Source: Nitrososphaerota archaeon
GTDB lineage: Archaea > Thermoproteota > Nitrososphaeria > Nitrososphaerales > Gagatemarchaeaceae
Assembly (NCBI GenBank): GCA_027320425.1
Contig: DAHVLJ010000012.1
Location: 1 to 56,675 of the forward strand
Reading direction: 5' to 3'
DNA length: 56,675 bases
A program made the position numbers and the translations under genes. Below the pieces are notes generated by a model. It did not search any database. It saw nothing but the letters and a program-made list of their open reading frames with translations, and had not been told where the DNA came from. Shown here piece after piece: positions 32,686 through 41,705 of this stretch. The stretch's first letter is position 1; every line of letters begins with the position of its first letter.

Positions 32686-33806
32686 CCGCTTCTCTTCCCG
32701 AGGGGCTGGTACTTCAGCCCGGATGGGCCGATGTAGACCGAGTCCGGTCTGATGAGCTTGTTCTCCTCCGTCTGTTCGTTGTAGTGCGCCATCCAACCGA
32801 AGATCCTGCTCGCCGCGAATATCGGGGTGTAAAGCGGGACTTCGATGCCGAGCAGATAGAAGATGGGCGCGGCGTAATAGTCGAGGTTGGGCGGGATCTT
32901 CTTCTTCTCCCACATCTCCCTTTCCACGGCGTCGCAAAGCTCGTAGAGCCGCGGGTCTCCGCTTTCGTCTGCCATCTGTTTCAGATACACCTTGCAGAGC
33001 CTCGCCCTGGGGTCGAACGCCTTGTACACTCTGTGCCCGAAGCCCATGAGCTTCTTGCCTTCCCTGAACTTCCTGTCAAGGTATGCTCCCGCGTTCGCGG
33101 CGTCTTTGACCTCCAGCAGCATCTCCATCGCCGCTTCGTTTGCCCCGCCGTGCAGAGGGCCCTTCAGCGACGAAAGCCCGGCCGAGGCAGCTGCGTAGGG
33201 ATCGGCCAGAGTCGACGCCACCACCCTCACCGTGAACGACGACGCGTTCAGGTCGTGCTCCATGTAGAAGATCAGAACCCGCTCGAACACCCATCTCTCG
33301 AAGTCGCTCGCCTCTCTCTTCGTCAGCATCTGGAGCAGGTTCGACGCGAAACCCCGCTCGTCCCTCGGCAGCCTCGGCCTCTCACCGAGCGGGACCCTGT
33401 GGCTGTTGGCCGCGAGCACTGACATCTTCGCCTCTATTGACGCCTCCTCGTCGCCAGGCGCTTCCTCCCTGTCGATGCTCCCAAGGGAAGACACTGCCGT
33501 CCTGATGACGTCGATGGGATGGGCGCGCCTGCCCAGTCCCTTCATTATGGCGAACACCCTCGCGTCCACTCTCGCCCGGCTGGCGAGACCCTCGGAGAAC
33601 TCCCCGAGCTGTCCCCTGGTCGGGAGGCGTCCGTTCAGGACGAGATACGCTGTCTCCTCGAAAGTGGCATTCGCCGCGAGTTCTGAGATGGGATACCCGC
33701 GGTAGACGAGGGACCCGTCTGACCCGCTCTTCGATATCTTGGTGTCCGCGACGGACAACCCGGCCAGTCCCTTGGGGGCGCGTAGGATCCCCTGCCCTTC
33801 GCTCAT
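32682..33806 (-). CDS. prpC: Citrate/2-methylcitrate synthase
   Basis: 374 residues, the short archaeal/Gram-positive form of the family. Active-site segments LKGPLHGGANEAAMEML, MGFGHRVYKAFDPRA (two catalytic His) and the late YYAAPIFYLLGI are present. It joins oxaloacetate to acetyl-CoA or propionyl-CoA. The start overlaps the end of the methylisocitrate lyase gene (ATGA), which argues that this copy is the methylcitrate synthase of propionyl-CoA oxidation; citrate synthase activity is also likely. No prpD gene is in view. Confidence 0.88.
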   Translation of the reverse strand: MSEGQGILRAPKGLAGLSVADTKISKSGSDGSLVYRGYPISELAANATFEETAYLVLNGRLPTRGQLGEFSEGLASRARVDARVFAIMKGLGRRAHPIDVIRTAVSSLGSIDREEAPGDEEASIEAKMSVLAANSHRVPLGERPRLPRDERGFASNLLQMLTKREASDFERWVFERVLIFYMEHDLNASSFTVRVVASTLADPYAAASAGLSSLKGPLHGGANEAAMEMLLEVKDAANAGAYLDRKFREGKKLMGFGHRVYKAFDPRARLCKVYLKQMADESGDPRLYELCDAVEREMWEKKKIPPNLDYYAAPIFYLLGIEVPLYTPIFAASRIFGWMAHYNEQTEENKLIRPDSVYIGPSGLKYQPLGKRSG

Positions 33807-34693
33807 CCGGTCCCCTCCAGCAGTTTCTTTGCCGCTTTCAACGCCTTCCCATCCGCTTCTTCATACTTGTAATAGTCGATAAGGTCGTAGAACTCCTTCC
33901 GCGTCATCAGGGAGCCGACCATCCCCTTCTGGGTTCCTTCCTCCTTCAACCTCTTGAACGTCTCCTTGACGGTCTTCATCATGGCCCTGAAAGCGGTGAC
34001 CGGGAAGATGACGAGGTTGTATCCCATCTCCTCGAACTCCCCAGCGGAGATGTAAGGGGTCTTCCCGAATTCCGTCATGTTCGCCATCAGGGGGAGCTTT
34101 ACCTTCTTCCTGAACTCGACGAACTCTTCGCGGCTCTCCAGCGCCTCCGGGAACAAGACATCCGCTCCGGCCCGGGCGTACGACTTCGCCCTTTCGAGCG
34201 CCCCGTCCAGCCCTTCCACCGACCTCGCGTCGGTCCTGGCGATGACGAGCAGCTCCTTCTTCGCCGCTTCCTTGGCGGATACAAGCTTCTTCACCATCTC
34301 GTCGGGTCCGACCAGCTCCTTCCCCTCCAGGTGCCCGCACTTCTTCGGGAGGACCTGGTCTTCGATGTGCAGGGCTGCGGCTCCGGAAGCCTTCAACTCA
34401 TGGACCGTCCTGGCGACGTTGAGCGCCTCACCGAAGCCTGTGTCTGCGTCTACGATCAGCGGGACGTCTACCTGCGAGGTGATCTGCCTGGTCGCCTCTG
34501 ATACCTCTCCCAGGGTCGTGATACCCAAGTCAGGGAGCGCGAGCAGGCTAGAAAACCCTGCGCCAGAAAAATAGAGTGCCTTGAACCCGGCCTTCTCCGC
34601 GAGCTTGGCTACCGCCGGACTGAACACTCCGGGGGCGACCAGTATCTCCTTTCCTCCGAGCATCTTCCTAAGGGCGTCAGCCTTACCAGACAA
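33803..34693 (-). CDS. prpB: 2-Methylisocitrate lyase
   Basis: 296 residues from a TTG, closely following PrpB: ALYFSGAGFSSLLALPDLGITTL, metal-site DADTGFG (82-88), HIEDQ, catalytic-loop KKCGH (117-121), ARTDA and the C-terminal TRKEFYDLIDYYKYEE. PrpB splits 2-methylisocitrate into pyruvate and succinate. Isocitrate lyases are longer and have a different loop, and PEP mutases lack the KKCGH catalytic cysteine context, so PrpB is the best fit. Operon with the citrate synthase-like gene downstream. Confidence 0.9.
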   Translation of the reverse strand: MSGKADALRKMLGGKEILVAPGVFSPAVAKLAEKAGFKALYFSGAGFSSLLALPDLGITTLGEVSEATRQITSQVDVPLIVDADTGFGEALNVARTVHELKASGAAALHIEDQVLPKKCGHLEGKELVGPDEMVKKLVSAKEAAKKELLVIARTDARSVEGLDGALERAKSYARAGADVLFPEALESREEFVEFRKKVKLPLMANMTEFGKTPYISAGEFEEMGYNLVIFPVTAFRAMMKTVKETFKRLKEEGTQKGMVGSLMTRKEFYDLIDYYKYEEADGKALKAAKKLLEGTG

Positions 34694-34775
34694 GTCTGCC
34701 CATGTCCGCCGCCAGGGGCTCGTGTTTTAGGTTTGTCCCCATCAGCGTTAAATCGCCCACCCGGGCCGTCCGCCC

Positions 34776-35501
34776 GTGCTCGGCAGCGTCACCCACGGGG
34801 CACCGCATGACGTCGTCTTCGTCCACGGCGCCGGGGGAAACAGCCTGCTCTGGGGCCGGACCCTTCATTTCCTATCGGGGGACTCTACGGCAGTGGCCGT
34901 CAACCTGCCGGGACACCCTGAGGGGGAGATCACATGCAAGACCGTCGTGGAATACGCGGAAGCGCTCCGTTCGCTGATAGCCGAAAGCGGTCTCCGCTCT
35001 CCTGCGGTCTGCGGCCACTCGATGGGAGGCGCGGTGGCGCTGACCTTGGCCATACGCCACCCCGACGCGCTGGGGGGGCTGATACTCGCAAGCACCGGTG
35101 CCAGGCTTGGGGTGGACACGAAGCTCATAGAGGGGCTCTCTGACAATCCCATGCGGGCCATCGAGAACATCATTACCCCCTGGAGCTTCAACTCCATCGA
35201 CCTTGGTCTGGGGCGCGAAGCCAGGACGGCCCTCTCGGTCTCCAACCTCCCTGTCTTCCTGAACGACTATCTCGCTTGCCAGGGTTTCGATGTCAGGGGC
35301 GACCTGGCGTCGATTGCCGCCAAGACGCTCGTGGTGTGCGGTGACAAGGACAGGATGACACCTCCGAAGTGGTCCCACTATCTCGCCGCCAACATCCCGG
35401 GTTCGGAGCTGTATTTTGTGAAGGACTCCGGGCACATGCTCCCCCTGGAGAAGCCGGAGGCGCTGGCGAGGGTCGTCCAGGCGTTCCTTGCTGGTCTCTG
35501 A
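34776..35501 (+). CDS. Alpha/beta hydrolase
   Basis: 241 residues from a GTG, TATA-like GCGTTAAATCG about 25 bases upstream. Catalytic triad: Ser in GHSMGG, Asp in CGDKDRMTPP and His in DSGHMLPLE; oxyanion loop VFVHGAGGN. Such hydrolases act on esters, lactones or C-C bonds of ring-cleavage products. The substrate is unknown; the carbon-metabolism genes on its left are on the other strand and give no firm clue. Confidence 0.85.
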   Translation: MLGSVTHGAPHDVVFVHGAGGNSLLWGRTLHFLSGDSTAVAVNLPGHPEGEITCKTVVEYAEALRSLIAESGLRSPAVCGHSMGGAVALTLAIRHPDALGGLILASTGARLGVDTKLIEGLSDNPMRAIENIITPWSFNSIDLGLGREARTALSVSNLPVFLNDYLACQGFDVRGDLASIAAKTLVVCGDKDRMTPPKWSHYLAANIPGSELYFVKDSGHMLPLEKPEALARVVQAFLAGL

Positions 35502-35503
35502 CG

Positions 35504-36262
35504 CTAGTCGGTGAACTCTTCGCCACCCCGCGCTATGCGGGTCATCTCTCCGATGAGGGCTATCATCCCCTCCTGGGTGGTGGAAGAGACCGGGTAGAGG
35601 TCCGCGCCGAAGGAGAGCCTTCGGATGCTCCTGAACAGCTCCGAATACAGAGAATACTGTTCCCCGTCCTTTGTCCCAGCGAGGGCGTCTTCGAAGAGCT
35701 TGGTGTCTCTGCTCCACTCGGATATCCGTTTGACCCCGTCCCTGGCTATGTCTCTCTTCGTGAGCACGGTGATCTTCGGCACGTTGAGCCGCAGCCCCAC
35801 CGAAGCCGACAGCAGAGCGAGCGAAAGGAAGTTGGACGGGGTATTGGCAAGGAGCGGGTCGAGGAGGAAGAGTAGCAGCTTCGAATCGGCCTTCGTCTCC
35901 CTTACGATGAACTCGCCGCTCTCCCTGAACGCGAACAGCTCGGTCTGCCCCGGCGTGTCAACGATAACGTTCTCCGCCTTGTAGGAGTCGATCTCGTCCT
36001 GAACCTCGCCTATCTTAGTCGCCGTGAGGTCAGCTGCGAGGATCAGAGCGCCGTTCGGACCTAGGCCGTAGTCCTCCATGACGTCTTGAAGCTGGATCTT
36101 TTCCCTGATGTCAACGTCAGGCTCGTAAGGGAGGTCCACCACACCGGGGTCGAGGTTGACGGCTATCGCGTCCTCCCCCCTGTTGACGTACCAGTTCTTC
36201 AGCGCGTTCGTAAGGAGGGACTTCCCCGACCCGGCTGTCCCGGTGACGAATGTCAAGTCCAT
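35504..36262 (-). CDS. GPN-loop GTPase
   Basis: 252 residues. Walker A is GTAGSGKS (8-15), the hallmark Gly-Pro-Asn insertion is in GLGPNGA near 67-73, DTPGQTELF is Walker B/switch II and TKRD the base-recognition motif. GPN GTPases are homodimers in archaea; the eukaryotic relatives help assemble RNA polymerase. An ATGA overlap couples it to the upstream CinA-like gene. Confidence 0.92.
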   Translation of the reverse strand: MDLTFVTGTAGSGKSLLTNALKNWYVNRGEDAIAVNLDPGVVDLPYEPDVDIREKIQLQDVMEDYGLGPNGALILAADLTATKIGEVQDEIDSYKAENVIVDTPGQTELFAFRESGEFIVRETKADSKLLLFLLDPLLANTPSNFLSLALLSASVGLRLNVPKITVLTKRDIARDGVKRISEWSRDTKLFEDALAGTKDGEQYSLYSELFRSIRRLSFGADLYPVSSTTQEGMIALIGEMTRIARGGEEFTD

Positions 36263-37086
36263 CAGATGTCTTCCCCCTTCAATCCGCTAACCACTGCTGC
36301 TCTCCCGCCCATCCCCGCCACCGCGTATGACATCTCTCTTGCTATCGCCATCCCCTCGGCGTCCACTTTCTCCCGATCCGTCCCGGCCACAGCGACGTCG
36401 AGCTCAATCCTTGAGACCCCGCCTCTCATCCCTCTAGGGTGTGACTTGATGTATGCCTCGGGGTGCCTTTTGAGCTCGCTAGAGAGCGTCGGGGCCAGGG
36501 ATGATTCGAGGACCCCTTCGAGCTTCATCCTGACATAACACCTGTGAACGTCGCCTACCTTCGACCTTATCTCTGGCTCTACCGACTCTCTGAACATCCT
36601 CCGCATCTCAGATGGGACCCCGGGGAGGCAGAAGATCACGGTCCCCCTGACGCTAAGCCTCACCCCAGGCGCCGTCCCTGTTTCGTTTCTGAGCGGAGTG
36701 GCGCCCGAAGGGAGAATGGACATCTTGAGCCTGGCTTTGGTGAGCTCCACAGCGGCCATCCCACGCTTCGCGTAATACTCTTTGATCAAAGCAAGAGCGA
36801 GTTTGTTCCTCCGCAGCCCCAGGCCGAGCGCGCCCCCGATCCCTCGGAGCGTCATATCGTCAGGTGTAGGTCCTAGCCCCCCGACGACCACGAGGAATTC
36901 AGGGGACCGCTTCAGCACACCCTGGAGGGCTCCGCCGATCTCGCCCAGGTCGTCGTCCACGGTCGTGATCTCTTTGATCATCGAGCCCATGAGGGCGAGC
37001 CTCTTACCTACCCAGAAGGCATTCGAGTTCATCGTCCTCCCGATCAGGAGCTCTTTGCCGACAGTCAGCATTTCGACCCTTACCAA
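36262..37086 (-). CDS. CinA-like molybdopterin-binding-domain protein
   Basis: 274 residues from TTG, MoaB/MogA-like fold with VEMLTVGKELLIGRTMNSNA at the start and VVVGGLGPTPDD for the ligand loop; PGVPSEMRRMF is the CinA COG1058 mark. The C-terminal NMN-deamidase domain of full bacterial CinA is absent. Related proteins hydrolyse ADP-ribose or pyridine nucleotides, so nucleotide repair is possible. Coupled by ATGA overlap to the GPN GTPase. Confidence 0.85.
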   Translation of the reverse strand: MVRVEMLTVGKELLIGRTMNSNAFWVGKRLALMGSMIKEITTVDDDLGEIGGALQGVLKRSPEFLVVVGGLGPTPDDMTLRGIGGALGLGLRRNKLALALIKEYYAKRGMAAVELTKARLKMSILPSGATPLRNETGTAPGVRLSVRGTVIFCLPGVPSEMRRMFRESVEPEIRSKVGDVHRCYVRMKLEGVLESSLAPTLSSELKRHPEAYIKSHPRGMRGGVSRIELDVAVAGTDREKVDAEGMAIAREMSYAVAGMGGRAAVVSGLKGEDI

Positions 37087-37138
37087 CGTCCTAGGCTTTT
37101 CAGACAGGCCTTAAAACGAGTCTCGGGCTCGCGACCAT

Positions 37139-37576
37139 GTGCCAGGATACCAGGGCATCGTGCTGGGCGCGGGGACCGTAGTTCACAGGCGAGGGAAGAT
37201 GCTCGTGGTGAAGAGGGCGAGGGACCCGAACGTGGGGATGTGGGCGTTCCCCGGCGGGAGGGTCGAAGTGGGGGAGTCCCCCATGGATGCCGCTCTCAGA
37301 GAGACGAGAGAAGAGGTGGGGCTGGTGGTGGAGAGCGAAGGGCTGTTCGACGTCGTGACCTACTTCGGCAAGGGACGAAAGAAGCTCCCGGGTCTCCCCC
37401 ATGGGAGCCAGGTGGTGGTCGTTGACTACCTTGCAAAACCTACCCGCGGAAGGGTGGTCTTGAACGAGGAGTCCTCAGACTATCGGTGGGTCACGCCGAG
37501 TGAGCTCGAGACTCTCTACACGACCCCTCAGATGCGGGCGTGCGCGAGAAAGTTCGCAGAAATGAAGATCTACTGA
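37139..37576 (+). CDS. NUDIX hydrolase
   Basis: 145 residues from GTG. The NUDIX box is complete: GGRVEVGESPMDAALRETREEVGL, shown in part as GESPMDAALRETREEVGL. FPGGRVE and the N-terminal AGTVVHRRGKMLVVKRA fit the ADP-ribose/dNTP-type group. It is expected to split a nucleoside diphosphate linked to another group; the substrate is unknown. It is divergent from the CinA-like gene. Confidence 0.88.
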   Translation: MPGYQGIVLGAGTVVHRRGKMLVVKRARDPNVGMWAFPGGRVEVGESPMDAALRETREEVGLVVESEGLFDVVTYFGKGRKKLPGLPHGSQVVVVDYLAKPTRGRVVLNEESSDYRWVTPSELETLYTTPQMRACARKFAEMKIY

Positions 37577-37622
37577 CATTCGTAGGCTCCGCTGGGCGTT
37601 CGGCCCACGAGCTCTGACCCGT

Positions 37623-37856
37623 CTACTTCTCTTTGTTACCGCTGAGCCACCATTCGAGGTAGTCTGCCTGCTGGCGCGACCGCTTTCGCCTCTCGTCGTC
37701 CTCGGGCGTCTTGGACTTCCACCTCGCGTCGGAGAGCTGGTCTCTTGTGAGAAAGGCTCCGCAGCTCTTGCAACCGAACCTCTTGGTCGGAGCGTCGTAC
37801 AGCATTATCCCAGTGTGACATTCGGGGCACATCTGATCCAAAGGTTTCGGACCCAC
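37623..37856 (-). CDS. Zinc-ribbon protein (77 residues)
   Basis: CPEC (10-13) and CKSC (29-32) form a zinc ribbon near the N terminus; the second half is a charged helix (DERRKRSRQQADYLEWWL). No known family. Its promoter region overlaps that of the divergent PRPP synthetase gene, so the two may be coregulated. Confidence 0.68.
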   Translation of the reverse strand: MGPKPLDQMCPECHTGIMLYDAPTKRFGCKSCGAFLTRDQLSDARWKSKTPEDDERRKRSRQQADYLEWWLSGNKEK

Positions 37857-37949
37857 CGTCCGCGGCGTCCCCTTAACGGTTTCTGTCCACTGGCCGCCGG
37901 CCGCAACTCGTTATATACCGTTGAGAGCGGAGCAAAACTCGAGCATCAA

Positions 37950-38840
37950 GTGGCCGAAAAGCTGGTCCTGGCGGGCCCGGCTTCTGAGGAGCTGGGACGG
38001 TCTGTCGCTGAAAAGCTCGGCCTCCCAATGCTCAACGGAGAGTTCAGGGTCTTCCCCGATGGGGAGTCGAAGTTCACCCTCAATGACAAGGTCTCCGGCA
38101 GGAGCATCTATCTTGTACAGTCCACCTATCAGCCCGTAGACCAGCACCTGTTCCAGCTGCTTCTGGCGTCTCATCACCTGAGCGAGGAGGGTGCCAAGGT
38201 CACGGCCGTGGTCCCTTATCTCGCCTACGCAAGGCAGGACAAGGAATTCCTCCCTGGAGAGGGAGTCTCACTGGGCATCGTGGCCCACCTGATGAGATCT
38301 GTCGGAGTGAGGAGGCTGGTCACGGTGGACATCCACTCTGCCGAGGGGCTGGCGCTCTTCTCGATCCCCACATACAGCGTCTCGGCCATCCCCAGCATCG
38401 TAGAATACGCCAGGGAGAACCTGCATCTGAAGGACGCCGTCGTGATCTCCCCTGACTTCGGGGGGTCCAAGAGGACTGAAGCGTTCGCCCAGCTTTACGG
38501 TGCTCCGTTCCTCAAACTTTCCAAGACCAGGGATCGGACAAGCGGCGAGGTGACCATCAAGGAGTCCAAGCTCGAGGTGGAGGGAAAGGAAGTCGTGATC
38601 GTGGACGACATCATCAGCACCGGCGGGACAGTGAAGGCCGCGGCAGAGACGGTCATGAAACAGGGCGCGCGACGGGCCATAGCGCTGTGCGTCCACGGCC
38701 TGTTCGTAGGCAATGCTCTCGACGCGATGGAAAGGGCGTCAGTGGATGCCGTAGTCTCTACCAACACCGTCCCGGGGAAGAACAGCCTCGTAGACGTGTC
38801 GGGGGCGATCGCTTCGCACCTTAGGACACTTGAAGAATAA
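37950..38840 (+). CDS. prs: Ribose-phosphate pyrophosphokinase
   Basis: 296 residues from the GTG at 37950, chosen because GTTATATACC at 37909-37918 is a strong TATA box and the protein then begins at the usual place (VAEKLVLAGPAS). FRVFPDGES, PYLAYARQDKEF and the PRPP loop VVIVDDIISTGGT identify PRPP synthetase, which makes PRPP for nucleotide, His and Trp synthesis. Its end overlaps the Trm-G10 gene by 11 bases. Confidence 0.94.
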   Translation: MAEKLVLAGPASEELGRSVAEKLGLPMLNGEFRVFPDGESKFTLNDKVSGRSIYLVQSTYQPVDQHLFQLLLASHHLSEEGAKVTAVVPYLAYARQDKEFLPGEGVSLGIVAHLMRSVGVRRLVTVDIHSAEGLALFSIPTYSVSAIPSIVEYARENLHLKDAVVISPDFGGSKRTEAFAQLYGAPFLKLSKTRDRTSGEVTIKESKLEVEGKEVVIVDDIISTGGTVKAAAETVMKQGARRAIALCVHGLFVGNALDAMERASVDAVVSTNTVPGKNSLVDVSGAIASHLRTLEE

Positions 38841-39786
38841 AGCGCTCGCGCTGCTGTCAGGCGAAGGTACGACGATACCAGCGGCGGAGGCGCGATCTCT
38901 TTTCGCCGCCTACGACGAGGAGTCGAAGTTCAGCTCACCGGTGCCGAGGCTCCTTCTCGCCGACTCCCGCGCTGACCCATTCCTGATCGGAAGCAGGATC
39001 GCGTTCTCTCGAAGGGTAGGCGTGGCTGTCGCAGGTCCAGAAGAGGCGGCACCCATGATGGAGGGCAAGAGGGTCAGGTTCAGGGCGTTCGACCTCGTCG
39101 ATGGCCTCCCTCCTCCTGACCCGGAGAAGTACCTTAGAGGGATAGACGCGCAGGTCGACCTGAGGAACCCCGAGGTAGAGCTGACCCTCGTCCGGGCAGG
39201 CGAGGAGTACCTGGCGGTCACCTCTCCTGGGACGATGGTGCAGGGGTGGTCTCTGAGGAGACCACGGAAGCGCGCCTTCTTCCATCCTGCCGCTATCTTC
39301 CCCAAGCTCTCCCGTGCGCTGGTGAACATGACCGGGTGCAAGTCAGGAGAGGTGTTCCTGGACCCCTTCGCAGGGACCGGGAGCATCACCATCGAAGCTT
39401 CGATGGTGGGGGCGAGGGTGGTTGCGCTGGACCAGGCCGGGTCGATGGTCAAAGGGTGCATCTCCAACATGAAGCACTTCGGTCAGGAGTGGCTCGGCGT
39501 AGTCCGCGGTGACTCGACGTACATGCCGTTGGCCCGTCTGGACGCCGTAGCCACCGACGTCCCATACGGGAGAGCTTCGAGCACCAGAGGACTGAAGACC
39601 AGGGAGCTCCTAGACCGCTTCCTCCCCGCGGTGAAAGCGTCCATGAGGCCGGGTTCAAGCCTTGTTCTCATGCATCAGAAGGAGGTCGGCGTAGACCAGG
39701 TCCGCGGCTTCGACCTGCTCGAAGAGCATCACCTTCACGTTCATAAGCTCCTGACGAGGACAATATCGGTTCTCAGGAGAAAGTAG
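38830..39786 (+). CDS. tRNA guanosine-10 N2-methyltransferase (Trm-G10/Trm11 family)
   Basis: 318 residues from a TTG inside the end of prs. A degenerate THUMP-like N-terminal half precedes the Rossmann methyltransferase with DPFAGTG (178-184) and the base-binding TDVPYG (242-247), where DPPYG is usual. Archaeal Trm-G10 makes m2G/m22G at tRNA position 10. It forms a cluster with RNase Z two bases downstream, and with ThpR and the CCA enzyme a little further on, all for tRNA maturation. Confidence 0.85.
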   Translation: MKNKALALLSGEGTTIPAAEARSLFAAYDEESKFSSPVPRLLLADSRADPFLIGSRIAFSRRVGVAVAGPEEAAPMMEGKRVRFRAFDLVDGLPPPDPEKYLRGIDAQVDLRNPEVELTLVRAGEEYLAVTSPGTMVQGWSLRRPRKRAFFHPAAIFPKLSRALVNMTGCKSGEVFLDPFAGTGSITIEASMVGARVVALDQAGSMVKGCISNMKHFGQEWLGVVRGDSTYMPLARLDAVATDVPYGRASSTRGLKTRELLDRFLPAVKASMRPGSSLVLMHQKEVGVDQVRGFDLLEEHHLHVHKLLTRTISVLRRK

Positions 39787-39788
39787 TC

Positions 39789-40712
39789 TTGGCTGCTAAG
39801 GTCAGAGTGACGTTCCTCGGCACGAGCTCGGCTGCTCCCACCAGAGACAGAGGTCTCCCGGCGATCGTCGTCAGGAGAGAGGGCCACGTCATACTGATGG
39901 ACTGCGGCGAGGGAGTCCAGCGGCAGATACTGGAGGAGTCGGTGGGACTGGGGAAGGACCTGACAGTGCTCGTCACCCACCTTCACGGAGACCATGTCAG
40001 CGGCCTCCTCGGACTTCTGCAGACCATGAGCATGGCGGGGCGGAAGAAGCCTGTGGACATGGTCGCCCCTGCAAAGCTCCTGAAGTGGCTGGACGTTACG
40101 TCTGATCTCCTCAACGTCGGCCTGACGTTCCCCATCAGGTTCGTCCCAGCCAGGCCCGGGGTGGTCCTCAGGTACCGTGACTTCAGGATAAGGGCGGCGA
40201 GGGCGACGCACTCCGTCGACGCCTTTTCGTACGTCGTCGAAGAGGGCCCCCGGTCAGGGGTGTTCCATCCTGACCGCGCCCGGGCGCTGCGGGTACCCGA
40301 AGGAAAGCTGTGGTCGACCCTCCAGAAGGGTCGAAGCGTCAAAGTCGGCGACAGGAGGGTGTCGCCGTCAGAAGTGACCGGGCCGAGGCGCCGGGGCGTC
40401 AAGATAGGCTATTCGGGAGACACACGCCCCTCTCCGTCCCTCGTCCGGTTCTTCAGGGGGTGCGACCTCCTCATCTTCGACTCGACCTTCAGGGCTTCGG
40501 ACGCCGCCAAGGCTAAGGAGCGTAAGCACAGCACGAGCGTCGAAGCAGCGGCGGTCGCGAAAAGGGCGAAGGTGAGAAAGCTCGCCCTGACCCACTTCAG
40601 CGCGCGTTACGTCGAGACGGGTCCTCTCGTCAGAGAAGCCCGCAAAGTCTTCCCCGAAACCGTGGCGGCGTTTGACGGGCTTACGCTCGAAGTCAGTCCT
40701 TCGCCTGGATAG
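39789..40712 (+). CDS. rnz: Ribonuclease Z
   Basis: 307 residues from TTG, metallo-beta-lactamase fold. THLHGDH (63-69) gives the zinc site, preceded by FLGTSSAAPTRDRGLPAI and DCGEGVQRQI; further ligands lie in IGYSGDTRP and LTHFSARY. RNase Z cuts the 3' trailer of tRNA precursors, which matters because the tRNAs here lack encoded CCA; the CCA enzyme gene lies nearby. Overlaps the convergent UPF0201 gene by 20 bases. Confidence 0.95.
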   Translation: MAAKVRVTFLGTSSAAPTRDRGLPAIVVRREGHVILMDCGEGVQRQILEESVGLGKDLTVLVTHLHGDHVSGLLGLLQTMSMAGRKKPVDMVAPAKLLKWLDVTSDLLNVGLTFPIRFVPARPGVVLRYRDFRIRAARATHSVDAFSYVVEEGPRSGVFHPDRARALRVPEGKLWSTLQKGRSVKVGDRRVSPSEVTGPRRRGVKIGYSGDTRPSPSLVRFFRGCDLLIFDSTFRASDAAKAKERKHSTSVEAAAVAKRAKVRKLALTHFSARYVETGPLVREARKVFPETVAAFDGLTLEVSPSPG

Positions 40713-41106
40713 GAGTCAGCCAGTCGATGGCGGCGCTCAGTCTCCGCGAAGACAGCGTGAGATAGACAGGGCCCAGGGGGGACTCGCCTTCGGCCGAGCA
40801 TACGGCCACCACTCCTGCCGCCGCAGCCTGCCTGTTGAGCATGAGCGAAGTGGAGAGCCCTGAGCTGTTGACAAGCAGCTGGCGCCGGGCGGCGGAGCGG
40901 ACGCGCCTGTCTCTGAGCTGGTCTCTGACGTGCTCTACGGCCTTCATCTCGGTGGTCACGAGCCTCGCCGAGCGGCTTCCGATCGAGACCGCGCCTGCGT
41001 CCATCCCGGCGATGTTCCCGATCGCGGCCGCCACTTTGAGCGGGTCCTCTGAGGGGGACACCGTGGCTTCCAGTACCATCCTCACCTCAAGGTCAGGACG
41101 TGACAA
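40693..41106 (-). CDS. UPF0201/COG1325 RNA-binding protein
   Basis: 137 residues from TTG. A VRMVLEATVSPSEDPLKVAAAI start and a later RRQLLVNSSGLSTSLMLNRQAAAAG match the archaeal family described as ribosomal-L5-like exosome-associated RNA-binding proteins. It overlaps the UPF0200 gene by 14 bases, a common archaeal pairing. Molecular function unproven. Confidence 0.78.
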   Translation of the reverse strand: MSRPDLEVRMVLEATVSPSEDPLKVAAAIGNIAGMDAGAVSIGSRSARLVTTEMKAVEHVRDQLRDRRVRSAARRQLLVNSSGLSTSLMLNRQAAAAGVVAVCSAEGESPLGPVYLTLSSRRLSAAIDWLTPIQAKD

Positions 41107-41650
41107 CGCTCTCCCAGTGCCCGACGACCTTCAGCAGATCTGAAGCGAGACCTTCTGGAGTGGCGCGCTGGTTCGAAACCGTCTCATCGGCGAGCGCGAT
41201 CGATTCGCCTATTCCGACATCCAGTTCCCTCCTGTCCCTCGCCGCGAACATCTCGTAGCTCAGAGGGTCGTCGCTCCTCCCTCTCTCTTTGAGAAGCTCG
41301 AAGCGCCTGGAAGGCGATGCATGGACGGCGACCAGAAGCACCTTGGCCTGTTTCCTGAACGCGCCGACCTCATCCATCGACCTGATTCCGTCCACTACGA
41401 CCTTCTCCGCCCCGGTCCTCTTGATCTCGTCAAGGCAGAGCTCCGCCACCGCTGCTGGGCCACGCTCCTTTCTGAGGGCCCTCATGACGTCGCCTGTGTT
41501 CTTTGCGCTCGGCTCCAGTCCTCGCCTGGTGGTCTCCGCGCGGATCACGTCCCCCATGACCACCCGCTTCCACCCTACCTTCACGAGGGCAGAGGTGGCC
41601 GTCGACTTGCCGGCCCCGGGCATCCCCGTTATGGCTACTATGAGGGTCAA
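41093..41650 (-). CDS. UPF0200 nucleotide kinase-like protein
   Basis: 185 residues from the TTG at 41650; the TATA-like CTTTAAATTCG at 41678-41688 lies about 30 bases upstream, so a longer ATG form is unlikely. P-loop GMPGAGKST (about 8-16) and the lid-like KERGRSDDP fit the adenylate/dephospho-CoA kinase class of the archaeal UPF0200 family. Substrate unknown. It shares the AT-rich promoter core with the divergent thpR. Confidence 0.82.
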   Translation of the reverse strand: MTLIVAITGMPGAGKSTATSALVKVGWKRVVMGDVIRAETTRRGLEPSAKNTGDVMRALRKERGPAAVAELCLDEIKRTGAEKVVVDGIRSMDEVGAFRKQAKVLLVAVHASPSRRFELLKERGRSDDPLSYEMFAARDRRELDVGIGESIALADETVSNQRATPEGLASDLLKVVGHWESVVTS

Positions 41651-41705
41651 CCTGTTCACCCTTCGCCCGACCGATATCGAATTTAAAGCAACCATGGCCT
41701 ACGGA

